The notes beneath the pieces were generated by a model that did not search any database, was not told the DNA's origin, and saw only the letters and a list, made by a program, of their open reading frames with translations. From Enterobacteriaceae bacterium (GTDB lineage Bacteria > Pseudomonadota > Gammaproteobacteria > Enterobacterales > Enterobacteriaceae): 64,000 nt of DNA. Positions 11,853 to 20,906 of the stretch are shown here, in pieces. Made by a program: the position numbers and the translations under genes. Where the stretch lies: assembly GCA_031261005.1 (NCBI GenBank), contig JAISKF010000001.1:1-64000 (forward strand), in the 5' to 3' direction. Every line of letters starts with the position of its first letter. Position 1 is the stretch's first letter.

Positions 11853-12334
11853 TGATATTGCTCCAGTAGTTGCTCAATATCGTCCGGTTGCAGATGTTCG
11901 TGCGTATCTTCATCGATCATCATATTTGGTCCTTTATCGCAATTGCCTAAACAGCAAGTTGGCAGCAGCGTAAAGCGACCATCGAATGTCGTTTCACCCG
12001 GTTTAATATTCAGTTTTTTCTCAAGAGCCGCCTGAATGCCCTGATACCCATTGATATGGCACACCACGCTATCGCAATAGCGAATAACATGACGACCAAC
12101 CGGACGGCGATAAATCTGGCTGTAGAATGTCGCAACGCCTTCAACATCACTGGCAGGAATGCCTAATACTTCGGCAATCGCGCTGATCGCGCCATCAGGC
12201 ACCCAACCGCGTTTCTTTTGCACCAGTTTCAGCGCTTCGATAGACGCTGCGCGCGGATCTTCATAATGATGTTTCTCATGCTCAATGGCGGCGAGTTCTT
12301 CTTCACTTAGCGTGAAATTTTCTTTATCAGTCAT
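11849..12334 (-). CDS. nuoE: NADH-quinone oxidoreductase subunit E
   Basis: Thioredoxin-fold subunit with the off-pathway 2Fe-2S cluster N1a, next to NuoF in the NADH dehydrogenase module. The protein has 161 residues (E. coli 166). Cluster ligands are visible as CDSVVC and the later CCLGNC. The N-terminal helical part contains the typical [20 protein letters not shown] segment. It starts 2 bp after nuoCD and overlaps nuoF by 4 bases. Confidence 0.98.
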   Translation of the reverse strand: MTDKENFTLSEEELAAIEHEKHHYEDPRAASIEALKLVQKKRGWVPDGAISAIAEVLGIPASDVEGVATFYSQIYRRPVGRHVIRYCDSVVCHINGYQGIQAALEKKLNIKPGETTFDGRFTLLPTCCLGNCDKGPNMMIDEDTHEHLQPDDIEQLLEQYQ

Positions 12335-12336
12335 AA

Positions 12337-14136
12337 TTAGCGATCCACGTCTGACATAACAAAATCAATGCTGCCCAGATAGACAATTAAGTCCGAAACC
12401 AGACAGCCGCGAATGACGGACGGGATCTGTTGCAGATGTGCATAGCTTGGGGTACGAACCCGCGTCCGATAGCTCATAGTGCTGCCGTCGCTGGTTAAGT
12501 AATAGCTATTGATCCCTTTGGTGGCTTCCACCATCTGGAAAGATTCATTGGCGGGCATGACTGGACCCCATGACACTTGCAGGAAGTGTGTGATCAAGGT
12601 TTCGATATGCTGCAAAGTGCGCTCTTTCGGCGGCGGTGTAGTCAGTGGATGATCGGCTTTAAACGGTCCTTCTGGCATGTTTTTCAGGCATTGCTCCAGA
12701 ATGCGTAAGCTCTGGCGTAACTCTTCCACTTTCAGCATTACACGATCATAACAATCACCGTTGTAACTTATTGGCACTTCAAACTCGAAGTTTTCGTAAC
12801 CAGAATAAGGACGGGCTTTACGCACGTCGAAATTGATGCCGGTCGCCCGTAAACCTGCCCCCGTCACGCCCCACGCTAATGCTTCTTCCGCACTGTATTG
12901 TGCGACGCCAACGGTTCGACCTTTCAGAATGGTGTTTTTCAGCGCAGCTTTGACGTATGAATCAAGGCGTTTCGGCATCCAGTCAAGGAATTCACGCAGC
13001 AGCTTATCCCAGCCTTTTGGCAGGTCATGTGCGACACCGCCGATACGAAACCATGCAGGGTGCATACGGAAACCGGTAATCGCTTCAACAATGTCATAAA
13101 TACGTGCGCGATCGCTGAAAGCAAAAAATACGGGCGTCATCGCACCAACGTCTTGAATATAAGTGGAGATATACAGCAGATGACTGTTAATGCGGAACAG
13201 TTCAGACAGCATCACGCGGATCGTTTTCACGCGTTCCGGCACGTCAATACCAGCCAGCTTTTCTACTGCCAGCACGTAAGGCATTTCGTTAACGCAGCCG
13301 CCGAGATATTCAATACGATCCGTAAATGGAATGTAGCTGTGCCATGACTGGCGCTCGCCCATTTTCTCTGCGCCGCGATGGTGATAACCGATGTCGGGAA
13401 CACAATCGACGATCTCTTCACCGTCTAATTGCAAGATAATACGGAAAGCACCGTGTGAAGACGGGTGATTAGGACCTAAGTTCAGAAACAGAAAATCTTC
13501 GTTCTTCGTCCCGCGTTTCATACCCCATTGTTCAGGTTTGAATGTCAGCGACTCCATTTCCAAATCTTCTTTGGCTTTTGTCAGCACAAAAGGATCGAAT
13601 TCTGTCGCACGCGCGGGATAGTCTTTGCGTAGCGGATGCCCCTGCCAAGTATCCGGCATCATAATGCGCCGTAGATTCGGATGACCATCTATGGTAATGC
13701 CAAACATTTCCCATGTTTCACGCTCATACCAGTTGGCGTTAGGGAAAATACGAGTGACCGTCGGTACATGCAGATCGTTTTCTGCCAACGCAACTTTCAA
13801 CATAATGTCTGTGTTGCGATCGATAGAAATCAGGTGATAGAAAACGGAGAAATCCGCCGCTGGTAAACCGTTACGGTGAGTACGTAAACGTTCGTCCATG
13901 CCGTGTAAGTCAAATAACATGATATACGGTTTAGGAAGTTTACGTAAAAAGGTCATTACCTCTAGAAGCTGTTCACGTTTAACCCACACTACCGGTACAC
14001 CGGTACGGGTAGGTTGAACGGTAAAGGCATCTGCTCCAAAACGGTTACGCAGTTCACCTATTACCGGATCATCGAGATGATCTCTGGTTTCCCAAGCAGG
14101 TTGGGCGGACGCTTGCGTCATCGGTTCTGTTATCAT
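12337..14136 (-). CDS. nuoC: NADH-quinone oxidoreductase fused subunit C/D
   Basis: Fused NuoC-NuoD subunit (599 residues, E. coli about 600) of the connecting fragment of complex I. The first ~190 residues are the NuoC domain ([24 protein letters not shown]). The rest is the NuoD hydrogenase-like domain contributing to the quinone site ([31 protein letters not shown]), ending with the typical [11 protein letters not shown]. The fusion is characteristic of enterobacteria and some relatives. The gene is separated from nuoB by 114 bp. Confidence 0.98.
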   Translation of the reverse strand: MITEPMTQASAQPAWETRDHLDDPVIGELRNRFGADAFTVQPTRTGVPVVWVKREQLLEVMTFLRKLPKPYIMLFDLHGMDERLRTHRNGLPAADFSVFYHLISIDRNTDIMLKVALAENDLHVPTVTRIFPNANWYERETWEMFGITIDGHPNLRRIMMPDTWQGHPLRKDYPARATEFDPFVLTKAKEDLEMESLTFKPEQWGMKRGTKNEDFLFLNLGPNHPSSHGAFRIILQLDGEEIVDCVPDIGYHHRGAEKMGERQSWHSYIPFTDRIEYLGGCVNEMPYVLAVEKLAGIDVPERVKTIRVMLSELFRINSHLLYISTYIQDVGAMTPVFFAFSDRARIYDIVEAITGFRMHPAWFRIGGVAHDLPKGWDKLLREFLDWMPKRLDSYVKAALKNTILKGRTVGVAQYSAEEALAWGVTGAGLRATGINFDVRKARPYSGYENFEFEVPISYNGDCYDRVMLKVEELRQSLRILEQCLKNMPEGPFKADHPLTTPPPKERTLQHIETLITHFLQVSWGPVMPANESFQMVEATKGINSYYLTSDGSTMSYRTRVRTPSYAHLQQIPSVIRGCLVSDLIVYLGSIDFVMSDVDR

Positions 14137-14250
14137 TATTTTTGCCGCTCATTACTCAAAATAAAATACTGATTAACGTTGCTATTTATATCTATCCCCT
14201 AAAACTTTCGCGAGGCAGGAGATAAGCGATAGTTAAAATAGTTAAGATAG

Positions 14251-14925
14251 TTAAATTTCGTCAGGAGTACGCAGATTGGTGACGGCAATACGCTCAGCGC
14301 GTTTGCGTTCTTTTTCTGACTGCATCTCTTTGCGATAAACGCCTTGCTCACCGACAACCCAAGAGAGCGGACGGCGTTCCTGACCAATAGAATCACGTAA
14401 TAACAGTAGCGCTTGCATATAGGCTTCTGGACGCGGCGGGCAACCGGGAATATACACATCAACCGGAATAAATTTATCCACACCCTGCACCACAGAATAG
14501 ATGTCGTACATACCGCCAGAGTTAGCACATGCGCCCATTGAGATAACCCATTTAGGCTCTAACATTTGGTCATATAATCGCTGGATAACGGGTGCCATTT
14601 TCACAAAGCAAGTCCCCGCAACCACCATAAAATCGGCTTGACGCGGTGAAGCACGTAGCACTTCGGCACCAAAACGGGAAACATCGTGGACAGCAGTAAA
14701 TGACGTCACCATTTCGACATAGCAACAAGAGAGACCAAAGTTAAATGGCCAGAGGGAGTTTTTCCGCCCCCAATTCACCACATCATTAAGAGCATTATCG
14801 AGCTTGCCCATAAAAATGCCTTTATGGGCATCTTGCTCCAGTGGATCGGTAACAATTTCCTGTTTTTGTAGCGGATAACGGTCGTTTTCACCGTCAAGAT
14901 CTACGCGAGTGAGCGTATATTTCAT
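14251..14925 (-). CDS. nuoB: NADH-quinone oxidoreductase subunit B
   Basis: Subunit carrying the terminal cluster N2, which reduces quinone at the junction of the peripheral and membrane arms. It has 224 residues (E. coli 220). The tandem cysteines (LSCCYVEM), the third ligand ([12 protein letters not shown]) and the fourth (PGCPPRPE) are intact. A 78-bp gap separates it from nuoA, wider than in E. coli, because a palindromic repeat has inserted at the nuoA 3' end. Confidence 0.98.
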   Translation of the reverse strand: MKYTLTRVDLDGENDRYPLQKQEIVTDPLEQDAHKGIFMGKLDNALNDVVNWGRKNSLWPFNFGLSCCYVEMVTSFTAVHDVSRFGAEVLRASPRQADFMVVAGTCFVKMAPVIQRLYDQMLEPKWVISMGACANSGGMYDIYSVVQGVDKFIPVDVYIPGCPPRPEAYMQALLLLRDSIGQERRPLSWVVGEQGVYRKEMQSEKERKRAERIAVTNLRTPDEI

Positions 14926-14996
14926 CTTCGAGCCTCGCTGTTACTGCAAGTTGCTGTAATTATTTGAATTTTGGAATGATTCTTGATTTGCCGTTT

Positions 14997-15120
14997 ATAC
15001 CCGTCATCTTTCGAGATGCAGAGGTGTTGGCTGCGCTCGTTCACCCGAATCACTTACTGATGTAAGCTCATCGGATTCTCTTGGTTGCCGCCTACCTGCA
15101 TCACGAAATTTTTTGGGTAT
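14997..15120. repeat. 124-bp imperfect palindrome overlapping the nuoA 3' end
   Basis: The unit begins ATACCC and ends GGGTAT and is an imperfect palindrome, with TTTCGAGATGCAGAGG near one end facing CCTACCTGCATCACGAAA near the other. From memory it resembles intergenic palindromic repeats common in Yersinia, Serratia and Photorhabdus-type genomes; that recollection is not checked. It is unrelated to the TA-ended family in this window. It covers the last 38 codons and the stop of nuoA. Confidence 0.75.
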
Positions 15121-15504
15121 AGAACGCTGCGGTGTCCAGTCCAGCGCGCCGATACGCACCAGATAAAACAATCCGGCTAACAGAACAAAAATGAAAATAG
15201 CAGCTTCGATAAAACCAACCCAACCGCTTTCCCGTATGGAAACCGACCAGGCAAACATATAAAGGGCTTCAACATCGAAGATAACGAAGAACATGGCAAC
15301 CAGATAAAACTTGGCAGAAAGACGCAAACGCGCAGAGCCAACAGCATCAATACCTGATTCATAAGGTGTATTTTTTGTTCTTGCTCTGGCGCGGCCGCCG
15401 AGGAAATGCGCTGCGGTTAACATAAAGGCACATAAGCCCAATGCTCCGGCAATAAATACAGCAAAAGCCCAATCATGGGCGATAACTTCAGAACTTGTTG
15501 ACAT
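15004..15504 (-). CDS. nuoA: NADH-quinone oxidoreductase subunit A with repeat-encoded tail
   Basis: Three-helix membrane subunit of complex I and first gene of the nuo operon. The core through ALDWTPQRS matches E. coli NuoA, including [20 protein letters not shown] and [14 protein letters not shown]. The family is normally about 147 residues; here the protein has 166. The last 38 residues, from [11 protein letters not shown] to TPLHLER, are encoded entirely by the palindromic repeat at 14997-15120, whose TGA gives the stop. The tail is hydrophilic and has no counterpart in E. coli. It follows the third helix, so it should not stop assembly, but this is inferred. Confidence 0.97.
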   Translation of the reverse strand: MSTSSEVIAHDWAFAVFIAGALGLCAFMLTAAHFLGGRARARTKNTPYESGIDAVGSARLRLSAKFYLVAMFFVIFDVEALYMFAWSVSIRESGWVGFIEAAIFIFVLLAGLFYLVRIGALDWTPQRSIPKKFRDAGRRQPRESDELTSVSDSGERAQPTPLHLER

Positions 15505-16630
15505 GCTTTTACTTCTCTTTAAACACAGTATTTATCGAAACTACAGTATGTACCCGTAGTACTCTGATGAGTCGATCCGATGACTACAAAAATTAAAAAG
15601 GAGATAAAACGGATTCATTGTCTTATGCAATGATTAGTGCTTTTCCATGCTTAAAAAATAACATTTTACCAACATAAAAAACACATTTATTTATACAATC
15701 TCCAAATTTGATAAGAAAAATCGCAAAATTGGGATCAAACACGCTTGATCTAACTAAATCGAGTCAGCAAAAAAATATACCAACTCAATCAAGTATCTAT
15801 TGTGACAGAACGAGATATTATTTCCACCTCATAACAGGGGTTTTTATGTTATCAGCAGTAAAATTCAGCACATTATGAAACATTTTATGAATAAATTAAG
15901 TTGTATCTGTTGAGTTTTTACTACTCTTTATCTAACCTGAACTTCGGATAAGAAATTATATTATTATCAGTAATTTCAAATAATTATGTCATTTTCCGTA
16001 GAGGTGACAATCTGTCGCCCGTGAACCCACCGCGTTGTTAATGCGGGCGGCAGGTTGCTGTCCTACAAATTATTTTTATTATCAATAGATTAACATATTG
16101 CTTTTACTATTTTCTTATTCAAGCCTGAGGTTATTTACTCGCTGGTTAATGCACTTTTTTTAAGCATAGCTGGTGAAAAAATATTCGCATAATGGAAAGG
16201 CTGAGGAGAATAAAATTCATACCGAAATGAAATAAAACAAAATTAAATAATATGAAATGAACAAAAATCATTCTCTGCAAAAAAACTCATTAGCAAATAA
16301 TGAAGTTAAATAATACACAGACATAAAATGACGTCATAATATACAACAATAAACACCATTAATTTTTTATAAACCAGATGATAATTCTATAAACCCCGTT
16401 TTATTACAAAAGATTTACATATTTTATACTAATGGTCTTGCACAACATCTTCTAATCATAGAGTATCCACCTCGAATGGTAATCTGCTGAATTTCGCATT
16501 GAATGAAACCGATAAATTCACTAAAGAACAGATTACTACATAATAAACTTCTGAATATCAGTTATTGATTAAAAAACCATTCTTATTATTAATCAAAATG
16601 TTATTGATATAATTCAACAAGGATCTCTTT
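15505..16630. other. Gene-free interval between nuoA and brnQ
   Basis: The 1,126 bp between divergent nuoA and brnQ should hold the promoters of both. E. coli has lrhA at this side of nuo; no LrhA-like reading frame is visible here. The interval contains one full TA-ended repeat (15933-16133) and otherwise AT-rich DNA. A short stop-bounded stretch at about 16440-16543 (ending KFTKEQITT, then TAA) has coding-like composition but no start codon; it may be a gene scrap or chance. Confidence 0.7.
15933..16133. repeat. TA-ended hairpin repeat, copy 3 (full length, 201 bp)
   Basis: Both ends are intact and define the family. The left end TAACCTGAACTTCGGATAAG and the reverse complement of the right end, TAACCTCAGGCTTGAATAAG, are imperfect inverted repeats that begin with TA. 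The core has the two GC-rich hairpins, GGTGACAATCTGTCGCC and GGCGGCAGGTTGCTGTCC. Confidence 0.85.
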
Positions 16631-18004
16631 ATGACTCAACGTTTAAGCTGGGGCGATACTATTGGTTTAGGCTTGATGACTTTCGCCTTCTTTTTAGGCG
16701 CAGGTAATATCATCTTCCCACCGCTGGAAGGGCAAATGGCGGGAACTAATGTACTCTCATCTATGTTTGGCTTTTTATTAACTGCGGTGGGGTTACCGCT
16801 GATTTCGATTATTGCAGTTGCCAGTGTGGGCGGCGGTTTGCCGTCAATGACCACTGACTTGCCAAAAGGCACTGGGACGTTTGCTGCGATACTGCTGTTT
16901 ATTATTATCGGACCGGCATTTGCTACGCCGCGTACGGGTTTAGTTTCCTATGAAATGGCGATCAAACCACTGTTTGGTACATTTAGCGGCGATAACCAAC
17001 TAACACTTGGCGGAATTACGCTGGATAAAACTCAAGCATTTGTCACTACCCTTTTCTTTATAGTCACGCTGATATTTTCATGGAGTCGCGGTAAGCTGAT
17101 CGACAGTATTGGGAAAGTATTAACACCTGCACTATTCTTGCTGCTAATTTGCCTCGCCATCGGCGTAGTAGTTGCACCACAGGGTGAACTGGCTGCACCG
17201 ATCGGGGATTATCAAAATAGCGCATTTACCAAGAGCTTTATTGGCGGCTACAACACGATGGACACCTTTGCCGCGCTGATGTTCGGTATGTTATTGGTGG
17301 ACGTATTACGCGGTAAAGGCATCACAGAACAGAAAGCAACATATAAGTATCTGGTCATTGCGGGGTTAATCTCGGCGGCTGGCCTGGCATTTGTCTATAT
17401 TTCGTTGTTCTGGTTAGGTGCAACGTCTGCAACTATTGCACCGAATGCAGATAACGGCGGCGTCATTCTCGCTTCTTACGTGAAAGCGCTATTTGGGCAA
17501 CCTGGTCAATTTATTCTTTCTGGTGTCGTTCTGCTGGCGTGTTTAACGACTTCGGTTGGTTTAGTCAGTGCTTGTGCTGACTACTTCTCAACATTAACTC
17601 CGCTGCGTTATCGCCATTGGGTTGTGATACTGAGCATTATTTGTGCGCTGGTCGCGAATGTAGGATTAAGCCAGTTAATCGCGCTGTCCGTACCGGTTCT
17701 GCTTGCCCTTTATCCGCTGGCGATCGCATTAGTCGTACTGACATTTATCCGCCACTGGCTACCGAATCCAAAATATGCGTTTCGCACCGTGATGTTTGTC
17801 GCATTAATTTTCAGTTTGCTTGATGGAATGCGTAGTATTCCGGCTTTAGAACATATTGACTGGATTAAGCACTTACTGGATAGCCAAACTAAATATATGC
17901 CACTAGCGGATCAGGGAATGGCATGGGTATTGCCAACCGCGATTGTTATCGTATTGGTATTCTTCATTCCAGCAAGTAAGAAAGAAATCTCTAACCTGCA
18001 ATAA
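16631..18004 (+). CDS. brnQ: Branched-chain amino acid transporter
   Basis: Inner-membrane carrier for leucine, isoleucine and valine of the LIVCS family, probably sodium- or proton-coupled. The protein has 457 residues (E. coli BrnQ 439) and about 12 membrane segments. Family motifs are GLMTFAFFLGAGNIIFPP at the N-terminus, ATPRTGLVSYEMA, and the DTFAALMFGMLLVD segment. The start is ATG 16631 with AAGGATC upstream. It stands alone with its own terminator. In E. coli brnQ is not next to nuo, so this is a local rearrangement. Confidence 0.93.
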   Translation: MTQRLSWGDTIGLGLMTFAFFLGAGNIIFPPLEGQMAGTNVLSSMFGFLLTAVGLPLISIIAVASVGGGLPSMTTDLPKGTGTFAAILLFIIIGPAFATPRTGLVSYEMAIKPLFGTFSGDNQLTLGGITLDKTQAFVTTLFFIVTLIFSWSRGKLIDSIGKVLTPALFLLLICLAIGVVVAPQGELAAPIGDYQNSAFTKSFIGGYNTMDTFAALMFGMLLVDVLRGKGITEQKATYKYLVIAGLISAAGLAFVYISLFWLGATSATIAPNADNGGVILASYVKALFGQPGQFILSGVVLLACLTTSVGLVSACADYFSTLTPLRYRHWVVILSIICALVANVGLSQLIALSVPVLLALYPLAIALVVLTFIRHWLPNPKYAFRTVMFVALIFSLLDGMRSIPALEHIDWIKHLLDSQTKYMPLADQGMAWVLPTAIVIVLVFFIPASKKEISNLQ

Positions 18005-18023
18005 ACCCAATATTATTAAAAAA

Positions 18024-18046
18024 AGCAGCGGAAACGCTGCTTTTTT
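18024..18046 (+). terminator. Terminator of brnQ
   Basis: A 7-bp stem AGCAGCG/CGCTGCT with a GAAA loop is followed by a run of T. It is preceded by an A-run, so it could also work in reverse. It starts about 20 bp after the brnQ stop. Confidence 0.9.
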
Positions 18047-18052
18047 ATATCT

Positions 18053-18235
18053 ATTACAATAAATTATTAAATAATTATGTGATTTTTCCGTAGGAGCGGC
18101 AACCTGCCGCCCGCCAAACCACTGTGAAATCAACACCGTTTATGATCATAGCGATTGCCGCTCCTACGTAATTATCATTTATTATCAATTAATTACCCTA
18201 TATTTTCACCATATACTTATTCATGCCTCAGGTTA
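18053..18235. repeat. TA-ended hairpin repeat, copy 4
   Basis: The left terminal repeat is missing; the right end (GCCTCAGGTTA) is intact. The outer palindrome arms read GTAGGAGCGGCAA and TTGCCGCTCCTAC, a perfect pair that differs from the usual GTAGGGGCGGCAA/TTGCCGCCCCTAC by a compensated change. It lies between the brnQ terminator and the alaA operator region. Confidence 0.8.
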
Positions 18236-18324
18236 TATACACCCTTATATTCAATCCGGTAAGAAAGCCATCAATCATTTTCCTTAATAAATTTCGCATA
18301 AAAAGAAACTCCCTCTTGTTATTT

Positions 18325-18370
18325 TGTATATCCAAGCGTAGAGTTTTGCAATATACATCTGGATATACAT
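18325..18370 (+). promoter_or_regulatory. Operator-like inverted repeats upstream of the alaA fusion
   Basis: TGTATATCCA (18325-18334) and TGGATATACA (18360-18369) are perfect inverted repeats 35 bp apart start to start. Within the second, ATATACAT occurs twice in direct orientation (18351-18358 and 18363-18370). They end 17 bp before the start codon. Such ATATAC/GTATAT palindromes are typical of operators bound by VapB/MazE-type antitoxins, which fits the N-terminal domain of the gene; the binding itself is inference. Confidence 0.55.
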
Positions 18371-18386
18371 TATTAAGGCGGTAGAT

Positions 18387-19886
18387 ATGACGGTTCCAAA
18401 TGAGTGGATTGATCTGACATCTTTCAAAAGCGGTAATTCTCAAGCACTGCGTTTAAAGAAAGAGCTTTTAGAAGCAGCGCCAACCTTTGGTTCAGGCGTG
18501 GCGGTGCGTCTGGTTTCTGACAGCACCGGTATTATTGTCGCGTCAGAAGAAAACCAGACAGAAGCACAAGGCAATGACCCAATGGTTAACGCCATGCTTG
18601 ATGCGGCACAACAAAGTCTGCTCGAACCGAAAACTACGCTAACTTCCGCTACCTTTGATGCGGCAGGTAATAAAACCGTCGAAAAATCAAGAAAACTGGA
18701 TAATGTCTGCTATGACATTCGCGGTCCGGTGCTGAAAGAAGCGAAACGCCTTGAAGAAGAAGGCAACAAAGTGCTGAAACTGAATATCGGCAATCCGGCA
18801 CCTTTTGGCTTTGAAGCTCCTGATGAAATTCTGGTGGACGTTATCCGTAATCTGCCAACCGCTCAGGGCTACTGCGACTCAAAAGGTCTGTACTCTGCGC
18901 GGAAAGCGATTATGCAGCACTATCAGGCTCAAGGTATACGTGACGTCACCGTTGAAGATATTTACATCGGTAACGGTGTGTCTGAACTGATTGTTCAGGC
19001 AATGCAAGCATTGCTGAATATGGGTGATGAAATGCTGATCCCAGCACCGGATTATCCGCTGTGGACGGCTTCCGTCTCTCTTTCCGGCGGTAACGCCGTG
19101 CATTATATGTGTGATGAGGAATCCGGCTGGTTCCCTGATCTGGACGATATTCGGAAAAAAATTACGCCGCGCACGCGCGGTATCGTTATTATCAACCCGA
19201 ATAACCCAACTGGCGCGGTTTACAGTAAAGAGTTGCTGCTGGAAATTGCCCAAATCGCGCGGGAAAATAACCTGATTATTTTCGCTGACGAAATCTACGA
19301 CAAGATCCTTTACGATGATGCCAAACATCATTCCATTGCAGCGCTGGCACCGGATTTATTTGTTATCACATTTAATGGATTATCCAAAACTTATCGCGTT
19401 GCTGGTTTCCGTCAAGGCTGGATGGTATTAAGCGGTCCTAAAGGTCACGCGAAAGGCTACATCGAAGGGCTGGAAATGCTGGCGTCAATGCGTCTGTGCG
19501 CGAACGTACCAATGCAGCACGCCATTCAAACCGCAATTGGCGGTTATCAAAGTATCAATGAATTTATTCAACCAGGCGGACGACTGTATGAACAGCGTAA
19601 CCGCGCCTGGGAATTAATTAATGATATACCGGGTGTATCTTGCGTGAAGCCAAATGGTGCGCTGTATATGTTCCCGAAAATTGATGCCAAACGCTTTAAT
19701 ATCCATAACGATCAAAAGATGGTTCTCGACCTGTTACTACAGCAAAAAGTGCTGTTGGTTCAAGGTACTGGCTTTAACTGGCCTTATCCTGACCACTTCC
19801 GTATCGTGACATTACCGCGTGTAGATGAATTGGAAATGGCAATTGGTCGCTTTGCTAAATTCCTTGAGACGTATAAACAAGCGTAA
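18387..19886 (+). CDS. alaA: Alanine-synthesising aminotransferase with N-terminal antitoxin-like domain
   Basis: Residues from about 95 to 499 match E. coli AlaA (405 aa) closely: SRKLDNVCYDIRGPVLKEAK, NPNNPTGAVYS, and the PLP lysine in NGLSKTYRVAGFRQGW. AlaA makes alanine from pyruvate and glutamate in the cytosol. The first ~94 residues are extra. Residues 11-54 (SFKSGNSQALRLKKELLEAA ... VAVRLVSDSTGIIVASEE) look like the swapped-hairpin DNA-binding domain of MazE/VapB/VagC antitoxins, followed by a linker of about 40 residues. No ATG or GTG in this frame lies near the normal AlaA start, so the enzyme can only be made as the fusion. ATG 18387 has AAGGCGG upstream. The downstream neighbour yfbR is as in E. 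coli. Confidence 0.93.
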   Translation: MTVPNEWIDLTSFKSGNSQALRLKKELLEAAPTFGSGVAVRLVSDSTGIIVASEENQTEAQGNDPMVNAMLDAAQQSLLEPKTTLTSATFDAAGNKTVEKSRKLDNVCYDIRGPVLKEAKRLEEEGNKVLKLNIGNPAPFGFEAPDEILVDVIRNLPTAQGYCDSKGLYSARKAIMQHYQAQGIRDVTVEDIYIGNGVSELIVQAMQALLNMGDEMLIPAPDYPLWTASVSLSGGNAVHYMCDEESGWFPDLDDIRKKITPRTRGIVIINPNNPTGAVYSKELLLEIAQIARENNLIIFADEIYDKILYDDAKHHSIAALAPDLFVITFNGLSKTYRVAGFRQGWMVLSGPKGHAKGYIEGLEMLASMRLCANVPMQHAIQTAIGGYQSINEFIQPGGRLYEQRNRAWELINDIPGVSCVKPNGALYMFPKIDAKRFNIHNDQKMVLDLLLQQKVLLVQGTGFNWPYPDHFRIVTLPRVDELEMAIGRFAKFLETYKQA

Positions 19887-20077
19887 TAAACCAGAACTTC
19901 GGAGAAAAAGTTATATTCTTACGATAAAGTTCATTATTTTCCGTAGGGCGGCAACCTGTCGCCCGCAAAACCACGGTGAAATCAACTGGCGGCAGATTGT
20001 CGCCAATGAAAATTATTATTTATTATCAATTAATTAGCCTATATCCCTCGTCATCTCTTTATCCAAATTTGAAGTTA
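19887..20077. repeat. TA-ended hairpin repeat, copy 5
   Basis: It starts immediately after the alaA stop codon (TAAACCAGAACTTCGGAG) and ends at CCAAATTTGAAGTTA. The first core arm is GGCGGCAACCTGTCGCC; the second is degenerate (GGCGGCAGATTGTCGCC). It fills most of the alaA-yfbR gap. Confidence 0.8.
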
Positions 20078-20173
20078 GTCACATAATCAGTTTGCACTCC
20101 GCACGATTACTCCCCACAATCTAGCCTTGTTTTTATACCAACAAATATTTGCAGCAACTAAGGTAGATCCATC

Positions 20174-20779
20174 ATGAGCCAGAACCAAAGTCACTTTTTT
20201 GCCTATTTATCCCGACTGAAGTTAATCAGCCGTTGGCCTTTGATGCGTAATGTGCGAACCGAGAATGTGTCTGAACACAGTTTGCAGGTCGCGTTTGTTG
20301 CTCATGCGTTAGCCGTGATTAAAAACCGTAAGTTTGACGGTAATATCAATCCTGATCGCGTTGCATTGCTGGCAATGTACCACGATGCCAGTGAAGTGCT
20401 GACCGGCGATATGCCTACACCTATCAAGTATTACAATCCGCAGATTGCTCACGAATATAAGAAAATTGAAAAAGTTGCCCAGCTCAAACTGATTGAAATG
20501 CTGCCGGAAGAGATCCAGGAAGATTTCCGCACTATTTTAGATGACAGCTATTACAGTGAAGATGAAAAACTGGTGGTGAAACAAGCTGATGCGCTATGCG
20601 CTTATCTAAAAAGTTTAGAGGAGCTGTCCGCAGGAAATAAAGAATTTAAGCTGGCGAAACAGCGCTTAGAGAAAACCCTGAAACTGCGTCACAGCCCGGA
20701 AATGGAATACTTTATTAAAGTATTTGTCCCCAGTTTTAGTTTATCGCTAGATGAGATTAGTCAGGGAAGTCAGTTGTAA
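20174..20779 (+). CDS. yfbR: 5'-deoxynucleotidase
   Basis: HD-domain phosphohydrolase that removes phosphate from deoxynucleoside 5'-monophosphates in the cytosol. It has 201 residues (E. coli YfbR 199) and is very similar throughout. Metal ligands of the HD fold are visible: H35 in [10 protein letters not shown] and H70-D71 in [12 protein letters not shown], with the later aspartate in [10 protein letters not shown]. The start ATG 20174 has AAGG upstream. Position after alaA matches E. coli. Confidence 0.96.
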   Translation: MSQNQSHFFAYLSRLKLISRWPLMRNVRTENVSEHSLQVAFVAHALAVIKNRKFDGNINPDRVALLAMYHDASEVLTGDMPTPIKYYNPQIAHEYKKIEKVAQLKLIEMLPEEIQEDFRTILDDSYYSEDEKLVVKQADALCAYLKSLEELSAGNKEFKLAKQRLEKTLKLRHSPEMEYFIKVFVPSFSLSLDEISQGSQL

Positions 20780-20893
20780 TTTTATTCTTTTGGTAAATGA
20801 AAATAGCGCGATATTAATCACCAGCAAGAATATTCCGACCGTAATCACAATGTGCATTCTGCTATATTGAGTACGGTCGGAAAGCCAATACTT
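20747..20893 (-). pseudogene. Possible 3' remnant of a membrane transporter gene
   Basis: On the minus strand a stop-bounded frame of 48 codons reads KYWLSDRTQYSRMHIV, then a hydrophobic stretch (ITVGIFLLVINIALF), then SFTKRIK. This resembles the last membrane helix and cytoplasmic tail of a transporter. It has no usable start, begins just after the phosphatase stop codon, and its end overlaps the end of yfbR by 33 bp. A perfect 10-bp inverted repeat (TTCCGACCGT/ACGGTCGGAA, 20833-20842 and 20873-20882) lies inside and may act as a stem for the convergent genes. The family is not identified. Confidence 0.3.
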
Positions 20894-20906
20894 TGATCCT
20901 TATCCT

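Noticed and set aside
16440-16543. Start-less coding-like stretch upstream of brnQ
   Set aside because: Only about 34 codons, no start codon and no recognised family; kept as a remark in the intergenic entry.
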